Source of the DNA: Reclinomonas americana ATCC 50394
Taxonomy: Eukaryota; Jakobida; Jakobea; Jakobida
Assembly (NCBI GenBank): GCA_048213135.1
Contig: PS015010.1
Coordinates: forward strand, 558,001 to 622,000
Reading direction: 5' to 3'
DNA length: 64,000 nucleotides
Part shown: positions 15,944 to 24,944 of the stretch, piece by piece
Position numbering within the stretch: position 1 is the first letter of the stretch
Layout of the letters: each line of letters starts with the position of its first letter
Program-made: the position numbers and the translations under genes
The notes under the pieces: generated by a model
Seen by the model: only the letters and a program-made list of their open reading frames with translations
Told to the model about the DNA's origin: nothing
The model's database searches: none

Positions 15944-16906
15944 ATGCAACATTTTGTTTCTGTTGATGATGTAACCGATGTGGATGCGCTCGTAAAAAAA
16001 GCACTGGCCTTTAAAGCCAATCCCTTCCTGCAACGTATGCTGGGCGCCGGCAAACGAGCAGGCCTGCTTTTCCTGAATCCTTCGCTGCGTACCCGATTGA
16101 GTACGCAGGTGGCCGCGTCGAACCTGGGCATGGAAGCGATCGTGTTCAATGTGGACAAAGAAGGATGGGCGCTGGAATTTGAGGACGGCGCCATCATGAA
16201 CGGCACAACCGTTGAACATATTAAAGACGCGGCACCCGTACTGGGCAGTTATTTCGATGTGCTGTGCGTACGTACTTTTCCATCGCTGGTCAGCAGGGAA
16301 GAGGACTACAGCGAAAAAGTGATCAACGCTTTCATTACATACGCCGGTGTGCCGGTAGTAAGCCTCGAAAGCGCCACGCTGCACCCGCTGCAATCACTCA
16401 CCGATATCATAACAATGGAAGAAGTGACGGCGAAGAACAATATCATCAAACCTAAAGTCGTACTCAGCTGGGCACCGCATGTAAAAGCGTTGCCGCAATG
16501 CGTGGCCAATTCCTTTGCCCAATGGGTGAATGCCTGGGGTAAAGCCGATTTCGTGATCACGCACCCTGAGGGCTATGAACTGGACGAGAAATATACAGCA
16601 GGCGCCACCATCACACATAACCAGGAGGAAGCCTTTGCCGGCGCTGATTTTATTTATGTGAAGAACTGGAGTTCGTATAAAGAATATGGAAAAATACTGA
16701 CTAACGGTAACGGATGGATGCCGGACCAAGCCAAGCTGGCGAGCAGCAACAATGCTAAAATAATGCACTGCCTGCCGGTAAGGCGCAACGTGGAACTGTC
16801 TGACGACCTGCTCGACAGCCCCGCCAGCCTGGTTACCCAGCAGGCAGCCAATCGTGTATGGGCCGCACAGGCGGTATTCGCCAGCATACTGGAGTCAAAA
16901 CAATAA
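15944..16906 (+). CDS. argF': N-acyl-L-ornithine carbamoyltransferase, probably N-succinylornithine type
   Basis: 320 residues. Transfers carbamoyl phosphate to N-acylated ornithine. FLNPSLRTRLST (residues 43-54) is the carbamoyl-phosphate loop, HPLQSLTDIITMEE the second binding motif and HCLPVRRN the late motif; all fit the ArgF' family and not ordinary OTC. At residue 90, where acetyl-specific enzymes have Glu and the Bacteroides fragilis succinyl enzyme has Pro, this protein has Val (GTTVEHI). From recalled mutagenesis work on that site, a small non-acidic residue favours succinylornithine, so the pathway here probably uses succinyl intermediates. Preference is inferred. Confidence 0.9.
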   Translation: MQHFVSVDDVTDVDALVKKALAFKANPFLQRMLGAGKRAGLLFLNPSLRTRLSTQVAASNLGMEAIVFNVDKEGWALEFEDGAIMNGTTVEHIKDAAPVLGSYFDVLCVRTFPSLVSREEDYSEKVINAFITYAGVPVVSLESATLHPLQSLTDIITMEEVTAKNNIIKPKVVLSWAPHVKALPQCVANSFAQWVNAWGKADFVITHPEGYELDEKYTAGATITHNQEEAFAGADFIYVKNWSSYKEYGKILTNGNGWMPDQAKLASSNNAKIMHCLPVRRNVELSDDLLDSPASLVTQQAANRVWAAQAVFASILESKQ

Positions 16907-16908
16907 TT

Positions 16909-17697
16909 ATGCAGCAACTGTTTGTCATCAAGATAGGAGGTAATGTGATCGACAAGGAAGAAAGCCTTGCCGAATTTCTGCGTGATTTCGCCGCTGTTGA
17001 TGCACCTAAAATACTGGTGCACGGCGGTGGTAAGATCGCCACCCGCATCGGCGAACAACTGGGATTGCAGGCGCAATACCACAATGGCCGCCGCATTACC
17101 GATGAAGCCACGCTTGACCTGGTGACGATGGTTTACGGCGGACTGGTGAATAAAAAGATAGTAGCTCAGTTGCAGTCATTGGGCTGCAATGCCATTGGAA
17201 TGACCGGCGCCGACGCCAATATATTACCCGCAGTGAAAAGACCGGTAAAGGATATCGACTATGGTTTTGCAGGCGATGTTAAGGGCGACAAGATTCCCGC
17301 TGCTACCATGCAGGCTCTGCTGCAATCGGGCTTAATACCCGTACTGGCACCGCTTACACACGATGGTGAAGGGCATATGCTGAATACCAATGCCGATACC
17401 ATCGCGTCTGCTGTTGCAGTGGCTTTGTCGGGGTACTACCAGGTACGCCTCGTATATTGTTTTGAAAAGAAAGGTGTGCTTGATGATGTAAACAATGACG
17501 ATTCAGTAGTACCGCTGATCAACCGGACCATCTACCAGCAACTGCTCAGCGAAGGCAAATTGGTGGAAGGTATTCTGCCCAAAATAGACAATGCTTTTGC
17601 CGCGATCGATAAAGGAGTGAAAGAAGTCCTGATCGGCGATGCCCGTGACCTGGTTCCCAATTGTACCGGTTCAGTAAAAGGAACACTTTTTCAATAA
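16909..17697 (+). CDS. argB: N-acetylglutamate kinase
   Basis: 262 residues from the ATG at 16909, three bases after the argF' stop. Amino-acid-kinase fold: VIKIGGNVID near the N-terminus (phosphate binding), HGGGKIATRIGEQLG, GMTGADANIL and LNTNADTIASAVA. Phosphorylates N-acyl-glutamate; acetyl versus succinyl preference is not readable from these motifs. Its TAA overlaps the ATG of argE by one base. Confidence 0.93.
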   Translation: MQQLFVIKIGGNVIDKEESLAEFLRDFAAVDAPKILVHGGGKIATRIGEQLGLQAQYHNGRRITDEATLDLVTMVYGGLVNKKIVAQLQSLGCNAIGMTGADANILPAVKRPVKDIDYGFAGDVKGDKIPAATMQALLQSGLIPVLAPLTHDGEGHMLNTNADTIASAVAVALSGYYQVRLVYCFEKKGVLDDVNNDDSVVPLINRTIYQQLLSEGKLVEGILPKIDNAFAAIDKGVKEVLIGDARDLVPNCTGSVKGTLFQ

Positions 17698-18794
17698 TGC
17701 CGGATAACTATTTATACAACGAAGCCCTGCAGTTGCTGCAACAACTGATCGCGGTGCCGTCTTTTTCAAAAGAGGAACAGGAAACTGCGGGTATCATTAA
17801 CCGTTATCTTCAGCAGAAAGGCGTGACAACACAAAGATCGCTTAACAATGTATGGGCCGTCAACCGGCATTTTGATCCTGCTAAGCCTTCCATCCTGCTC
17901 AACTCGCATCACGATACGGTAAAACCCAACCCCGGTTATACCCGTGACCCTTTTCAACCTGAAATTACCGATGGAAAATTATACGGCCTCGGCAGCAATG
18001 ATGCCGGAGGGCCGCTGGTCAGCCTGATCGCTACCTTTATCCATTTTTATGACCAGAAAGGCTTAACCCATAACCTGGTACTGGCCGCTACAGCGGAAGA
18101 AGAGATCAGTGGTATCAACGGTATTGAACAGCTCTGGCCCCAATTACCGCAGATCGCTGCCGCCATTGTTGGTGAACCCACACTTACGCAACTTGCCATA
18201 GCAGAAAAGGGTCTGCTGGTACTCGATTGCGAAGCCAAAGGAAGGGCAGGGCACGCCGCAAGGGAAGAAGGAGACAGTGCGCTGTACAAAGCGATGGACG
18301 CCATCAACTGGTTTCGTACTTACCGGTTTCCCCAGGTATCCGCAACACTCGGCCCGGTGAAAATGAGTGTGACCAGCATCGAAACACCCAACAAAGCGCA
18401 CAACGTAGTACCCGATACCTGCCGCTTCGTGGTGGACATCCGCGTTACCGACAGCTACACGCATGAAGAAGTATTGCAGATCATCCGCGAAAATGTAACC
18501 GTTGAGGTAAAGCCCCGCAGTACGCGATTACGTTCTTCATCCATAGCCGCCGATCACCCGCTCGTGAAAGCAGGAACAGCATTGGATAAAACGGTGTACG
18601 GTTCGCCCACCAGTTCCGACGCTGCGCTGATGCCTGTGCCTGTGCTCAAGTGCGGACCCGGCGACAGCGCCCGCAGCCACACCGCCGATGAATTCATTTA
18701 TTGTAAAGAAATAGAGGAAGGTATTGCTACCTATATTGGTATATTGACAACGATATTAAACCCCGCAGATCATGAAACTCTGGCAAAAAAATAA
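17697..18794 (+). CDS. argE: M20-family N-acylornithine/N-acylcitrulline deacylase
   Basis: 365 residues of the M20 metallopeptidase family. Metal ligands are in LNSHHDTVKPN, GLGSNDAGG and ATAEEEISG, and the C-terminal HTADEF carries the last histidine. In ArgF'-type pathways this enzyme removes the acyl group from N-acylcitrulline, not N-acylornithine; that role is inferred from operon context. ATG at 17697 shares one base with the argB stop, and its own 3' end overlaps argH by 23 bases. Confidence 0.88.
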   Translation: MPDNYLYNEALQLLQQLIAVPSFSKEEQETAGIINRYLQQKGVTTQRSLNNVWAVNRHFDPAKPSILLNSHHDTVKPNPGYTRDPFQPEITDGKLYGLGSNDAGGPLVSLIATFIHFYDQKGLTHNLVLAATAEEEISGINGIEQLWPQLPQIAAAIVGEPTLTQLAIAEKGLLVLDCEAKGRAGHAAREEGDSALYKAMDAINWFRTYRFPQVSATLGPVKMSVTSIETPNKAHNVVPDTCRFVVDIRVTDSYTHEEVLQIIRENVTVEVKPRSTRLRSSSIAADHPLVKAGTALDKTVYGSPTSSDAALMPVPVLKCGPGDSARSHTADEFIYCKEIEEGIATYIGILTTILNPADHETLAKK

Positions 18795-20110
18795 AACCGC
18801 TCTGCAGGAAGTGGAACAATTCACTGTAGGAAAGGACAGGGAACTGGATCTGCTGCTGGCGCCTTATGATGTGCTGGGATCACTGGCCCATACCCGGATG
18901 CTGGCCTCCGTTGGTCTGCTCACCGAACAGGAATGCAAAGTACTGCAGGAAGAATTGAAAAATATTTACCTGCAAACACAGCACCCGGACTTTCGTCTCG
19001 AAGACGGCGTAGAAGACATCCACTCACAGGTAGAACTGTTGCTCACCCGCAGGCTGGGCGATGCCGGAAAAAAAATACACAGCGCCCGCAGCCGCAACGA
19101 CCAGGTACTCCTCGATATCAAACTCTTCCTTCGTGCGGAAATAGAAAAACTGGTAACGAACAGCCGCTCGCTGTTCGACCTGCTTATTACGCAAAGCAAC
19201 ACATACAAAGAACACCTGCTGCCGGGTTACACCCACCTGCAGCTGGCCATGCCTTCTTCGTTCGGACTATGGTTTGGCGCTTATGCCGAGAGCCTGGCTG
19301 ACGATCTTATTACCCTTCATGCCGCCTGGGAACTGGTGAACAAAAACCCGCTGGGCTCTGCCGCAGGGTATGGATCCTCCTTTCCCGTCAACCGGCAAAT
19401 GACCACCGACCTGCTTGGTTTCGGCAGCCTGAACCATAACGTGGTGTATGCGCAAATGGGCCGCGGTAAAACAGAAAGGGTAGTGGCCGCCGCCATGGCC
19501 AATATCGCCGCCACACTTGCCAAACTCAGCATGGATGCCTGTTTGTACCTCAACCAGCATTTCGCGTTCATCAGTTTCCCCGATGAACTTACCACCGGCA
19601 GCAGCATCATGCCGCATAAAAAAAAATCCCGATGTATTCGAACTCATCCGTTCCCACTGTAACCGCCTGCAGGCGCTGCCCAACGAGATCATGATGATGA
19701 CCACCAACCTGCCATCGGGTTATCACCGCGACCTGCAATTGCTGAAAGAACACCTGTTTCCGGCATTTACCACTCTCAACCAGTGTATCGAAATGACGGG
19801 CTTCATGCTCAGCCAGGTAGAAATAAAAAAGAACATTCTTGACGGGGAGCAATTCCAGTATCTATTCACCGTGGAGGAAGTAAACCGCCTGGTAGCTTCG
19901 GGTATCCCTTTCCGTGATGCGTACAAACAGGTGGGACAGTCCATCGAAGAAGGGAAATTCTCCTGGTCCGGGCAACTCAACCACACCCACGAAGGTTCTA
20001 TTGGCAACCTGCACAATGAACAAATCGTGGCCGCAATGGAAAAGATCGTGAAGAGGTTTGAGTTTGAAAAAGTGAAAACGGCCATTGAATTACTAATTAC
20101 GAATTATTAA
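18772..20110 (+). pseudogene. argH: argininosuccinate lyase, frameshifted at an A9 run
   Basis: Splits argininosuccinate into arginine and fumarate. The first 283 codons (from MKLWQKN) read as a good ArgH with SARSRNDQV and LTTGSSIMPHKK; then the frame is lost at the A9 run 19618-19626, inside the family signature MPxKxNP, and the first frame ends at 19662. The remainder (KNPDVFELIRSHCNRLQALP to ITNY) continues one frame over to 20110. The whole locus is 1339 bases, one more than a 445-residue gene. Everything else in the operon is intact, so a sequencing slip or transcriptional slippage is as likely as true loss. The last codons come from the AATTACGAATT repeat. Confidence 0.9.
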
Positions 20111-20118
20111 TTACGAAT
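20085..20118. repeat. AATTACGAATT dispersed repeat at argH 3' end
   Basis: ATTACTAATTACGAATTATT followed by AATTACGAATG, overlapping the last codons and stop of argH. Same family as 701-724, 2126-2151, 4528-4558 and 58806-58840. The rest of the gap to dxr (20119-20277) shows nothing recognised. Confidence 0.7.
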
Positions 20119-20277
20119 GCCTTTATCATTAGACTTTACGAGGAATACCATGGAGGATTGTAGTTAAGGGAATTGGTAAATTGGTATATCGTTACATGAT
20201 CACATTCTTTGAAGGGTTCCCATTATCCTGAAAAGTCCTATTTTTACCCTCCATTTCTGCCATAACCTTACTTATTT

Positions 20278-21435
20278 GTGAATAAGAAACGCATTGCCAT
20301 ATTCGGATCTACCGGGTCAATCGGTACCCAGGCACTGGATGTCATCCGGGCCAACCCCGACCGTTTTGAAGCCGAGATCCTCACCGCACAGACCAATTCC
20401 GACCTCCTCATCACCCAGGCGCTGGAATTCAGGCCCAATGCCGTGGTAATTGGCGACGAATCCCGCTACCAGGCGGTAAAAAATGCGCTGGCTTCTACTG
20501 ATATCAAGGTATTCGCGGGTGAAAGCGCCCTGGAAGAAGCCGCCGATTTTGATACCTACGACATGATGCTGGCCGGTATTGTAGGCTTTGCCGGGCTCAA
20601 ACCCACCCTCAAAGCCGTGGAAAAAGGCAAGGCCATAGGACTGGCCAATAAGGAGACACTGGTGGTAGCCGGCGACATTGTAATGGAAAAAGCCGTGGAA
20701 AAAAGGGCACCCATCATCCCGGTCGACAGCGAGCATTCGGCTATTTTTCAATGTCTTGTAGGGGAAGCCCGCAATCCCATCGAAAAGATCATTCTTACCG
20801 CCAGCGGGGGGCCTTTCCTGGGTAAAAAGCCCAACTTCCTGGTCAATGTAAAACGCGATCACGCCCTGCAGCACCCCAACTGGAGCATGGGCGCCAAAAT
20901 ATCCATCGACTCGGCCACCCTCATGAACAAAGGCCTGGAAATGATCGAAGCCAAATGGCTGTTCAACCTCCGGCCCGACCAGATACAGGTTGTCATCCAC
21001 CCCCAGAGCATCATCCACAGCATGGTGCAGTTCGAGGACGGCAGTATTAAGGCGCAAATGGGCCTCCCGGATATGAAACTGCCCATCCAGTACGCCATGT
21101 CCTTCCCCGAAAGAATAAAAAACGACTTCCCCCGGATGGATTTCAGGCGTTTCCCCAGCCTGGTTTTCGACGAACCCGATGTGAAGACCTTCCGCAACCT
21201 GGCCCTGGCCACCGAAGCGCTTTTCAAGGGCGGAAATATGCCCTGCATACTCAACGCCGCCAACGAGATCGCCGTATGGGCCTTCCTCCGCAACCGGGTG
21301 GGCTTTCTCGATATGACCGCCATCGTGGAAAAGACCATGGAGAACGTGGCCTTCATCGAGCACCCCGACCTTCAGCAATATTTTGACAGCGACGCGGAAG
21401 CCCGTAATTTTGCGGCTTCGCTGATCAACCTCTGA
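20278..21435 (+). CDS. dxr: 1-deoxy-D-xylulose-5-phosphate reductoisomerase
   Basis: 385 residues. First committed step of the MEP isoprenoid pathway, converting DXP to MEP with NADPH. GSTGSIGTQALDVI lies at residues 10-23; LANKETLVVAG, PVDSEHSAIFQCL, LTASGGPFLG and the flexible-loop HPNWSMGAKISIDSATLMNK are all present. The start is GTG at 20278. rseP follows after about 100 bp that contain a dispersed repeat; the dxr-rseP order is common in bacteria. Confidence 0.95.
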   Translation: MNKKRIAIFGSTGSIGTQALDVIRANPDRFEAEILTAQTNSDLLITQALEFRPNAVVIGDESRYQAVKNALASTDIKVFAGESALEEAADFDTYDMMLAGIVGFAGLKPTLKAVEKGKAIGLANKETLVVAGDIVMEKAVEKRAPIIPVDSEHSAIFQCLVGEARNPIEKIILTASGGPFLGKKPNFLVNVKRDHALQHPNWSMGAKISIDSATLMNKGLEMIEAKWLFNLRPDQIQVVIHPQSIIHSMVQFEDGSIKAQMGLPDMKLPIQYAMSFPERIKNDFPRMDFRRFPSLVFDEPDVKTFRNLALATEALFKGGNMPCILNAANEIAVWAFLRNRVGFLDMTAIVEKTMENVAFIEHPDLQQYFDSDAEARNFAASLINL

Positions 21436-21447
21436 TAATTTTTTGGA

Positions 21448-21512
21448 GACCGGCTGAGTACCAATATTTAACATCGTTGTGTCACTCACTTGTACTTTTT
21501 CAGCTATATTGA
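21448..21512 (-). repeat. dispersed repeat, GTACAAGTGAGTGACACAAC type, copy 2 (inverted)
   Basis: Plus strand reads ACATCGTTGTGTCACTCACT followed by TGTACTTTTTCAGC, the reverse complement of the argD-argF' element. The CCGGCTGAGTA flank also matches. It occupies most of the dxr-rseP gap. Confidence 0.8.
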
Positions 21513-21533
21513 GCAATTAAAATCAATCATTGA

Positions 21534-22913
21534 ATGGAATTACTGGCTATCAACTGGGGCAGCGTGGGACTGAAAGTGGCGCAACTCTTACTATCCTTAT
21601 CCATCCTCGTGATCCTGCACGAATTCGGCCATTATATCACCGCACGCTGGTTCAAATGCCGCGTCGAAAAATTCTACCTCTTCTTCGATCCCTGGTTCTC
21701 CATCGTTAAAAAGAAAATAGGCGATACAGTATATGGTATCGGCTGGCTGCCCCTGGGTGGCTATGTGAAGATCGCCGGTATGGTGGATGAAAGCATGGAC
21801 AAAGAACAAATGAAACAGCCGCCCCAGCCCTGGGAGTTCCGCAGCAAACCGGCCTGGCAAAGGCTCATCATCATGCTGGGTGGTGTTACTGTAAATATCA
21901 TTCTCGCCTTCCTTATTTATGCCATGATCCTGATGGTGTGGGGCGAAAAAAAGATATACAGTTCTTCCCTGAAATATGGTATTGAAGTGCAGGACAGCCT
22001 CATGCTCAAACTTAGCTTCCAGGATGGGGATAAACCCATTGCCGTGGATGGTAAAAATGTAGAGGACTTTTCTGACTATATTCCCAAACTGATCGTTGGT
22101 CACAGTGCTACTGTTATCAGGGATGGTAAAGAAGTGACTTTTACCTTGCCTGAAGATTTTATTGGTCAGCTTGTGGAAAAGAAAAGAAGCGATGTCCCCC
22201 TCATGGGTATACGCAGTCCTTACTGGGTAGGTAGCGTACCGGACACAGGTGCCTTGTCAAAACTCGGTTTGCAACGCTGGGATAAAGTGCTGATGATCGA
22301 TTCTGTTGCAACACCTTTTACAAGCGATGTTGCCAAAGCCTTTGAAAAGAAAAAAAATGGTACCGTACAGGTGCTGCTCCAGCGGGGCGAAACCCACTAC
22401 ACCAGCACCTGGCCGATTGACAGTAATGGTGTTGTCTCGAATATGAAAATAATCGGCAAATTCCAGTCGCTGGACAGCGCCGGTGTGATCAAATACGAAG
22501 TAAAAAAATATGGTTTCTTCGCGGCTTTCCCTGCAGGTGTACAACTCGCAGGTGAAAAACTCAGCTGGTATATTGACCAGTTCAAAAAAATATTATCACC
22601 CAAAACAGGCGCCTACAAAGGGGTAGGCGGGTTTAAAGCCATGGGGTCTGTATTCCCCGGCGATGGCTGGGACTGGGAGCACTTCTGGACCATCACCGCG
22701 TTCTTCTCCATTGTACTTGCCTTCATGAACCTGTTGCCCATACCGGCACTCGACGGCGGGCATGTGGTATTCACGCTCATAGAAATGATCACCGGTCGCA
22801 AACCCAACGAAAAATTCCTGGAATACGCCCAGATCGTTGGTATGGTGATCCTGCTGGCGCTGATGCTCTATGCCAATGGGAACGACTGGTTTGGATGGGG
22901 GAGAGGGAAATAA
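21534..22913 (+). CDS. rseP: RIP metalloprotease RseP (site-2 protease)
   Basis: 459 residues. Intramembrane zinc protease that cuts anti-sigma factors and leftover signal peptides in the inner membrane. HEFGHY (residues 29-34) gives the zinc HExxH, and NLLPIPALDGGHVVF near residue 398 gives the second conserved motif. Two PDZ-like regions lie between the first and third membrane segments, and the last segment is VGMVILLALMLYANG. A strong terminator follows. Confidence 0.93.
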   Translation: MELLAINWGSVGLKVAQLLLSLSILVILHEFGHYITARWFKCRVEKFYLFFDPWFSIVKKKIGDTVYGIGWLPLGGYVKIAGMVDESMDKEQMKQPPQPWEFRSKPAWQRLIIMLGGVTVNIILAFLIYAMILMVWGEKKIYSSSLKYGIEVQDSLMLKLSFQDGDKPIAVDGKNVEDFSDYIPKLIVGHSATVIRDGKEVTFTLPEDFIGQLVEKKRSDVPLMGIRSPYWVGSVPDTGALSKLGLQRWDKVLMIDSVATPFTSDVAKAFEKKKNGTVQVLLQRGETHYTSTWPIDSNGVVSNMKIIGKFQSLDSAGVIKYEVKKYGFFAAFPAGVQLAGEKLSWYIDQFKKILSPKTGAYKGVGGFKAMGSVFPGDGWDWEHFWTITAFFSIVLAFMNLLPIPALDGGHVVFTLIEMITGRKPNEKFLEYAQIVGMVILLALMLYANGNDWFGWGRGK

Positions 22914-22943
22914 TGTGATAATTTGATAATTCGATAATTTGAA

Positions 22944-22980
22944 AATAAGAGCGCTTCCTGAAAGAAGCGCTCTTATTTTT
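22944..22980 (+). terminator. Rho-independent terminator after rseP
   Basis: AATAAGAGCGCTTC and GAAGCGCTCTTATT form a perfect 14-bp stem around CTGAAA, followed by TTT. The flanks at 22913-22943 are TTTGATAATTCGATAATTTG-type repeats. Confidence 0.85.
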
Positions 22981-23052
22981 ATTGGAAAGGTATTTTGCAC
23001 TGGATCGCCGGAGCCCCCATTACCGAATTTCCAAATTGTCAGATCATCAAAT

Positions 23053-24852
23053 TTATAGCTCAATCCCAATCTTCTTCATCAATATCGACGCGTTCAGGCT
23101 CGTGCATATTCCCCCTTTCAACCGGTAGTCAAAAAACAGTTCTTCGCCTTCTACCTGTACATCAAAATGGTAATTGAGTATCTGTTGCGGGTAGGTGCTT
23201 TCCAGTTTGGCCAGTTCCACATCATGCGTGGCAATGATGGCCGCTGCTTTGTGTTGTATCAGTTGTTTGATAAGCGCCGCGGAGCCCGTATGCCGGTCGA
23301 GCGAATTGGTGCCGCGTAAGATCTCATCCAGCAGGATGAATACTTTTTCGCCCCGGTTCACTTTATCGATCACCGCCTTCAGTTTTTTCAGTTCCGCGTA
23401 AAAAGTGGAGGTACTTTCCTCCAGATTATCCGCAATGCGCATACTGCTGATCAGCTGCACCGGTGACAGGGTAAGGTCTTTCGCACAAACCGGGCTGCCG
23501 GCCATAGCCAGTACCACGTTCACCCCAATACTGCGCAGGTAGGTGCTTTTGCCCGCCATATTGCTGCCCGTAACCAGCATCAGTTCACCGCTGTGGTGCA
23601 TATGGATATCGTTGTTCACCCTTTTAGCCGGGTTGATCAGCGGGTGTCCCACACCGTTAGCCTCCATATAAAAATGATCGCTGTGCAGCATGGGAAAATT
23701 CCATTCCGGGTTGTTGAAGTAAAGGGTGCCCAGGCTGCCAAGGGCCTCAAATTCACCCAGCGCGGCAAACCAGCCATTGATATGATTGCGGTTGTCTTTC
23801 TTCCATTTTTCCAGGGCCAGCGCCTGCTGCAGGTCCCATTGCAAAAGAATATCGAGCGGAATGAACACAACGGGATTGTAACGCAGGTCCATCCGTTCCA
23901 GTATTTTTTTCAGCTGCTTCAATTGAGCGGAAGCTTTCCCTTCCTGGCGGTACACCTGTTGCAGGTCGTACAGCAGCGGACTGTTGAACGTGCTGTCTTC
24001 TATCAGCCGGATACAATCAGACATGATATCAAGTTCATCCGCCATGCGTGACACTTTGTTGTGCAGCGGCGTTACTTTCTTGCTAATATAAAAAGCCAGC
24101 AATCCCGCGCCGAGCAGGATATAATTGCGGAAGGGGGTGCTGATGACATCGGCGATATTCAGGGCAATGGCGCCCAATACAATGGCGGGCACCACCAGGC
24201 TTAGCCAGCGCCATACAGGTTGCCCCAGGAATTGCTGTTCTTCCTGCAACCATTGTTCGAGCCGGTCGTGCGTGCTTTGCGTGATGGTCTTTTCGGTTCC
24301 GTAGGCCTGCAACTGCTGCCGCCATCCGGGTTGCTGCGCCAATTCCTTTACCGCTTCCTGCCGCCGGTTGATCTCCTGCGGAGTGGCAGGCTGCAACAGC
24401 CATTGCGCCAGTGTTTGCCCGCCGGCATCGGAACGGGTACGGCTGATGTACTGGAACAAAGAAGCCCTCCCAAAAATGTCGAGGTCATGCGCATAATCAT
24501 GTACGGGTGGCATAAACCGCAGTCCATCCTCCAGGTGCAGGTACTGGTGATTCAATACAGCCTGTTCATCTTTACAAATATGAACCAGGTGCCGGGTATG
24601 CTGGATGGCTGATTTATTGTCTAGGTCAGTGAATACGACCCTTACAAACCCCAGCAGCAGCAGGGCAGCCGCACCCACGGCATAGCCGATTCCCACGGGC
24701 CACAGGAAGTACAGCGCTGCTATTACCAGCAGGATAACGAGAAGCCGGGCCCAGGCCAGCCGGCTTTTCCGGCGTGACAGGCGATCCAGTTGTTGTTCCA
24801 GCTCAGCGATCCGCTGCTGGTAGTAATCGGCGGGTGTGGTAGATGCATTCAT
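23053..24852 (-). CDS. membrane-anchored MutS-like ATPase
   Basis: 599 residues. The C-terminal 200 residues are a MutS-type ABC ATPase with Walker A GSNMAGKST, a Q-loop/ST region and Walker B FILLDEILRGTNS, followed by ATHDVELAKLE. The N-terminal MutS mismatch-binding and connector domains are missing. Instead there are two hydrophobic segments at about residues 30-70 (LLVILLVIAALYFLWPVGIG) and two more around residues 218-262, with a MutS-core-like helical region between. It has no Smr domain, so it is not MutS2. A role in mismatch repair is doubtful. It is divergent from ssrA and convergent with rseP. Confidence 0.85.
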   Translation of the reverse strand: MNASTTPADYYQQRIAELEQQLDRLSRRKSRLAWARLLVILLVIAALYFLWPVGIGYAVGAAALLLLGFVRVVFTDLDNKSAIQHTRHLVHICKDEQAVLNHQYLHLEDGLRFMPPVHDYAHDLDIFGRASLFQYISRTRSDAGGQTLAQWLLQPATPQEINRRQEAVKELAQQPGWRQQLQAYGTEKTITQSTHDRLEQWLQEEQQFLGQPVWRWLSLVVPAIVLGAIALNIADVISTPFRNYILLGAGLLAFYISKKVTPLHNKVSRMADELDIMSDCIRLIEDSTFNSPLLYDLQQVYRQEGKASAQLKQLKKILERMDLRYNPVVFIPLDILLQWDLQQALALEKWKKDNRNHINGWFAALGEFEALGSLGTLYFNNPEWNFPMLHSDHFYMEANGVGHPLINPAKRVNNDIHMHHSGELMLVTGSNMAGKSTYLRSIGVNVVLAMAGSPVCAKDLTLSPVQLISSMRIADNLEESTSTFYAELKKLKAVIDKVNRGEKVFILLDEILRGTNSLDRHTGSAALIKQLIQHKAAAIIATHDVELAKLESTYPQQILNYHFDVQVEGEELFFDYRLKGGICTSLNASILMKKIGIEL

Positions 24853-24907
24853 GTGAACGGCAAGTTAAACCATCATTCATAATTATTCACGACTCCTGAC
24901 TTTTTCG

Positions 24908-24915
24908 TAAATTTG
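24908..24915 (+). promoter_or_regulatory. -7 box of ssrA promoter (candidate)
   Basis: TAAATTTG matches the Bacteroidota sigma-A -7 consensus TAnnTTTG, 29 bases before the mature tmRNA 5' end. No good -33 TTTG is visible at the expected spacing, so this is tentative. Confidence 0.4.
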
Positions 24916-24944
24916 CCGTTACGAAAGTCATATGGCTTTCTCCC

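Noticed and set aside
16858-16908. Longer argB start inside argF'
   Set aside because: The extra 17 residues are out of place for the kinase fold, and ATG 16909 directly precedes the conserved VIKIGGN strand.
20317-21516. Long 399-codon open frame antisense to dxr
   Set aside because: It mirrors the strong codon bias of dxr; the translated protein has no recognisable domain and dxr is unmistakable.
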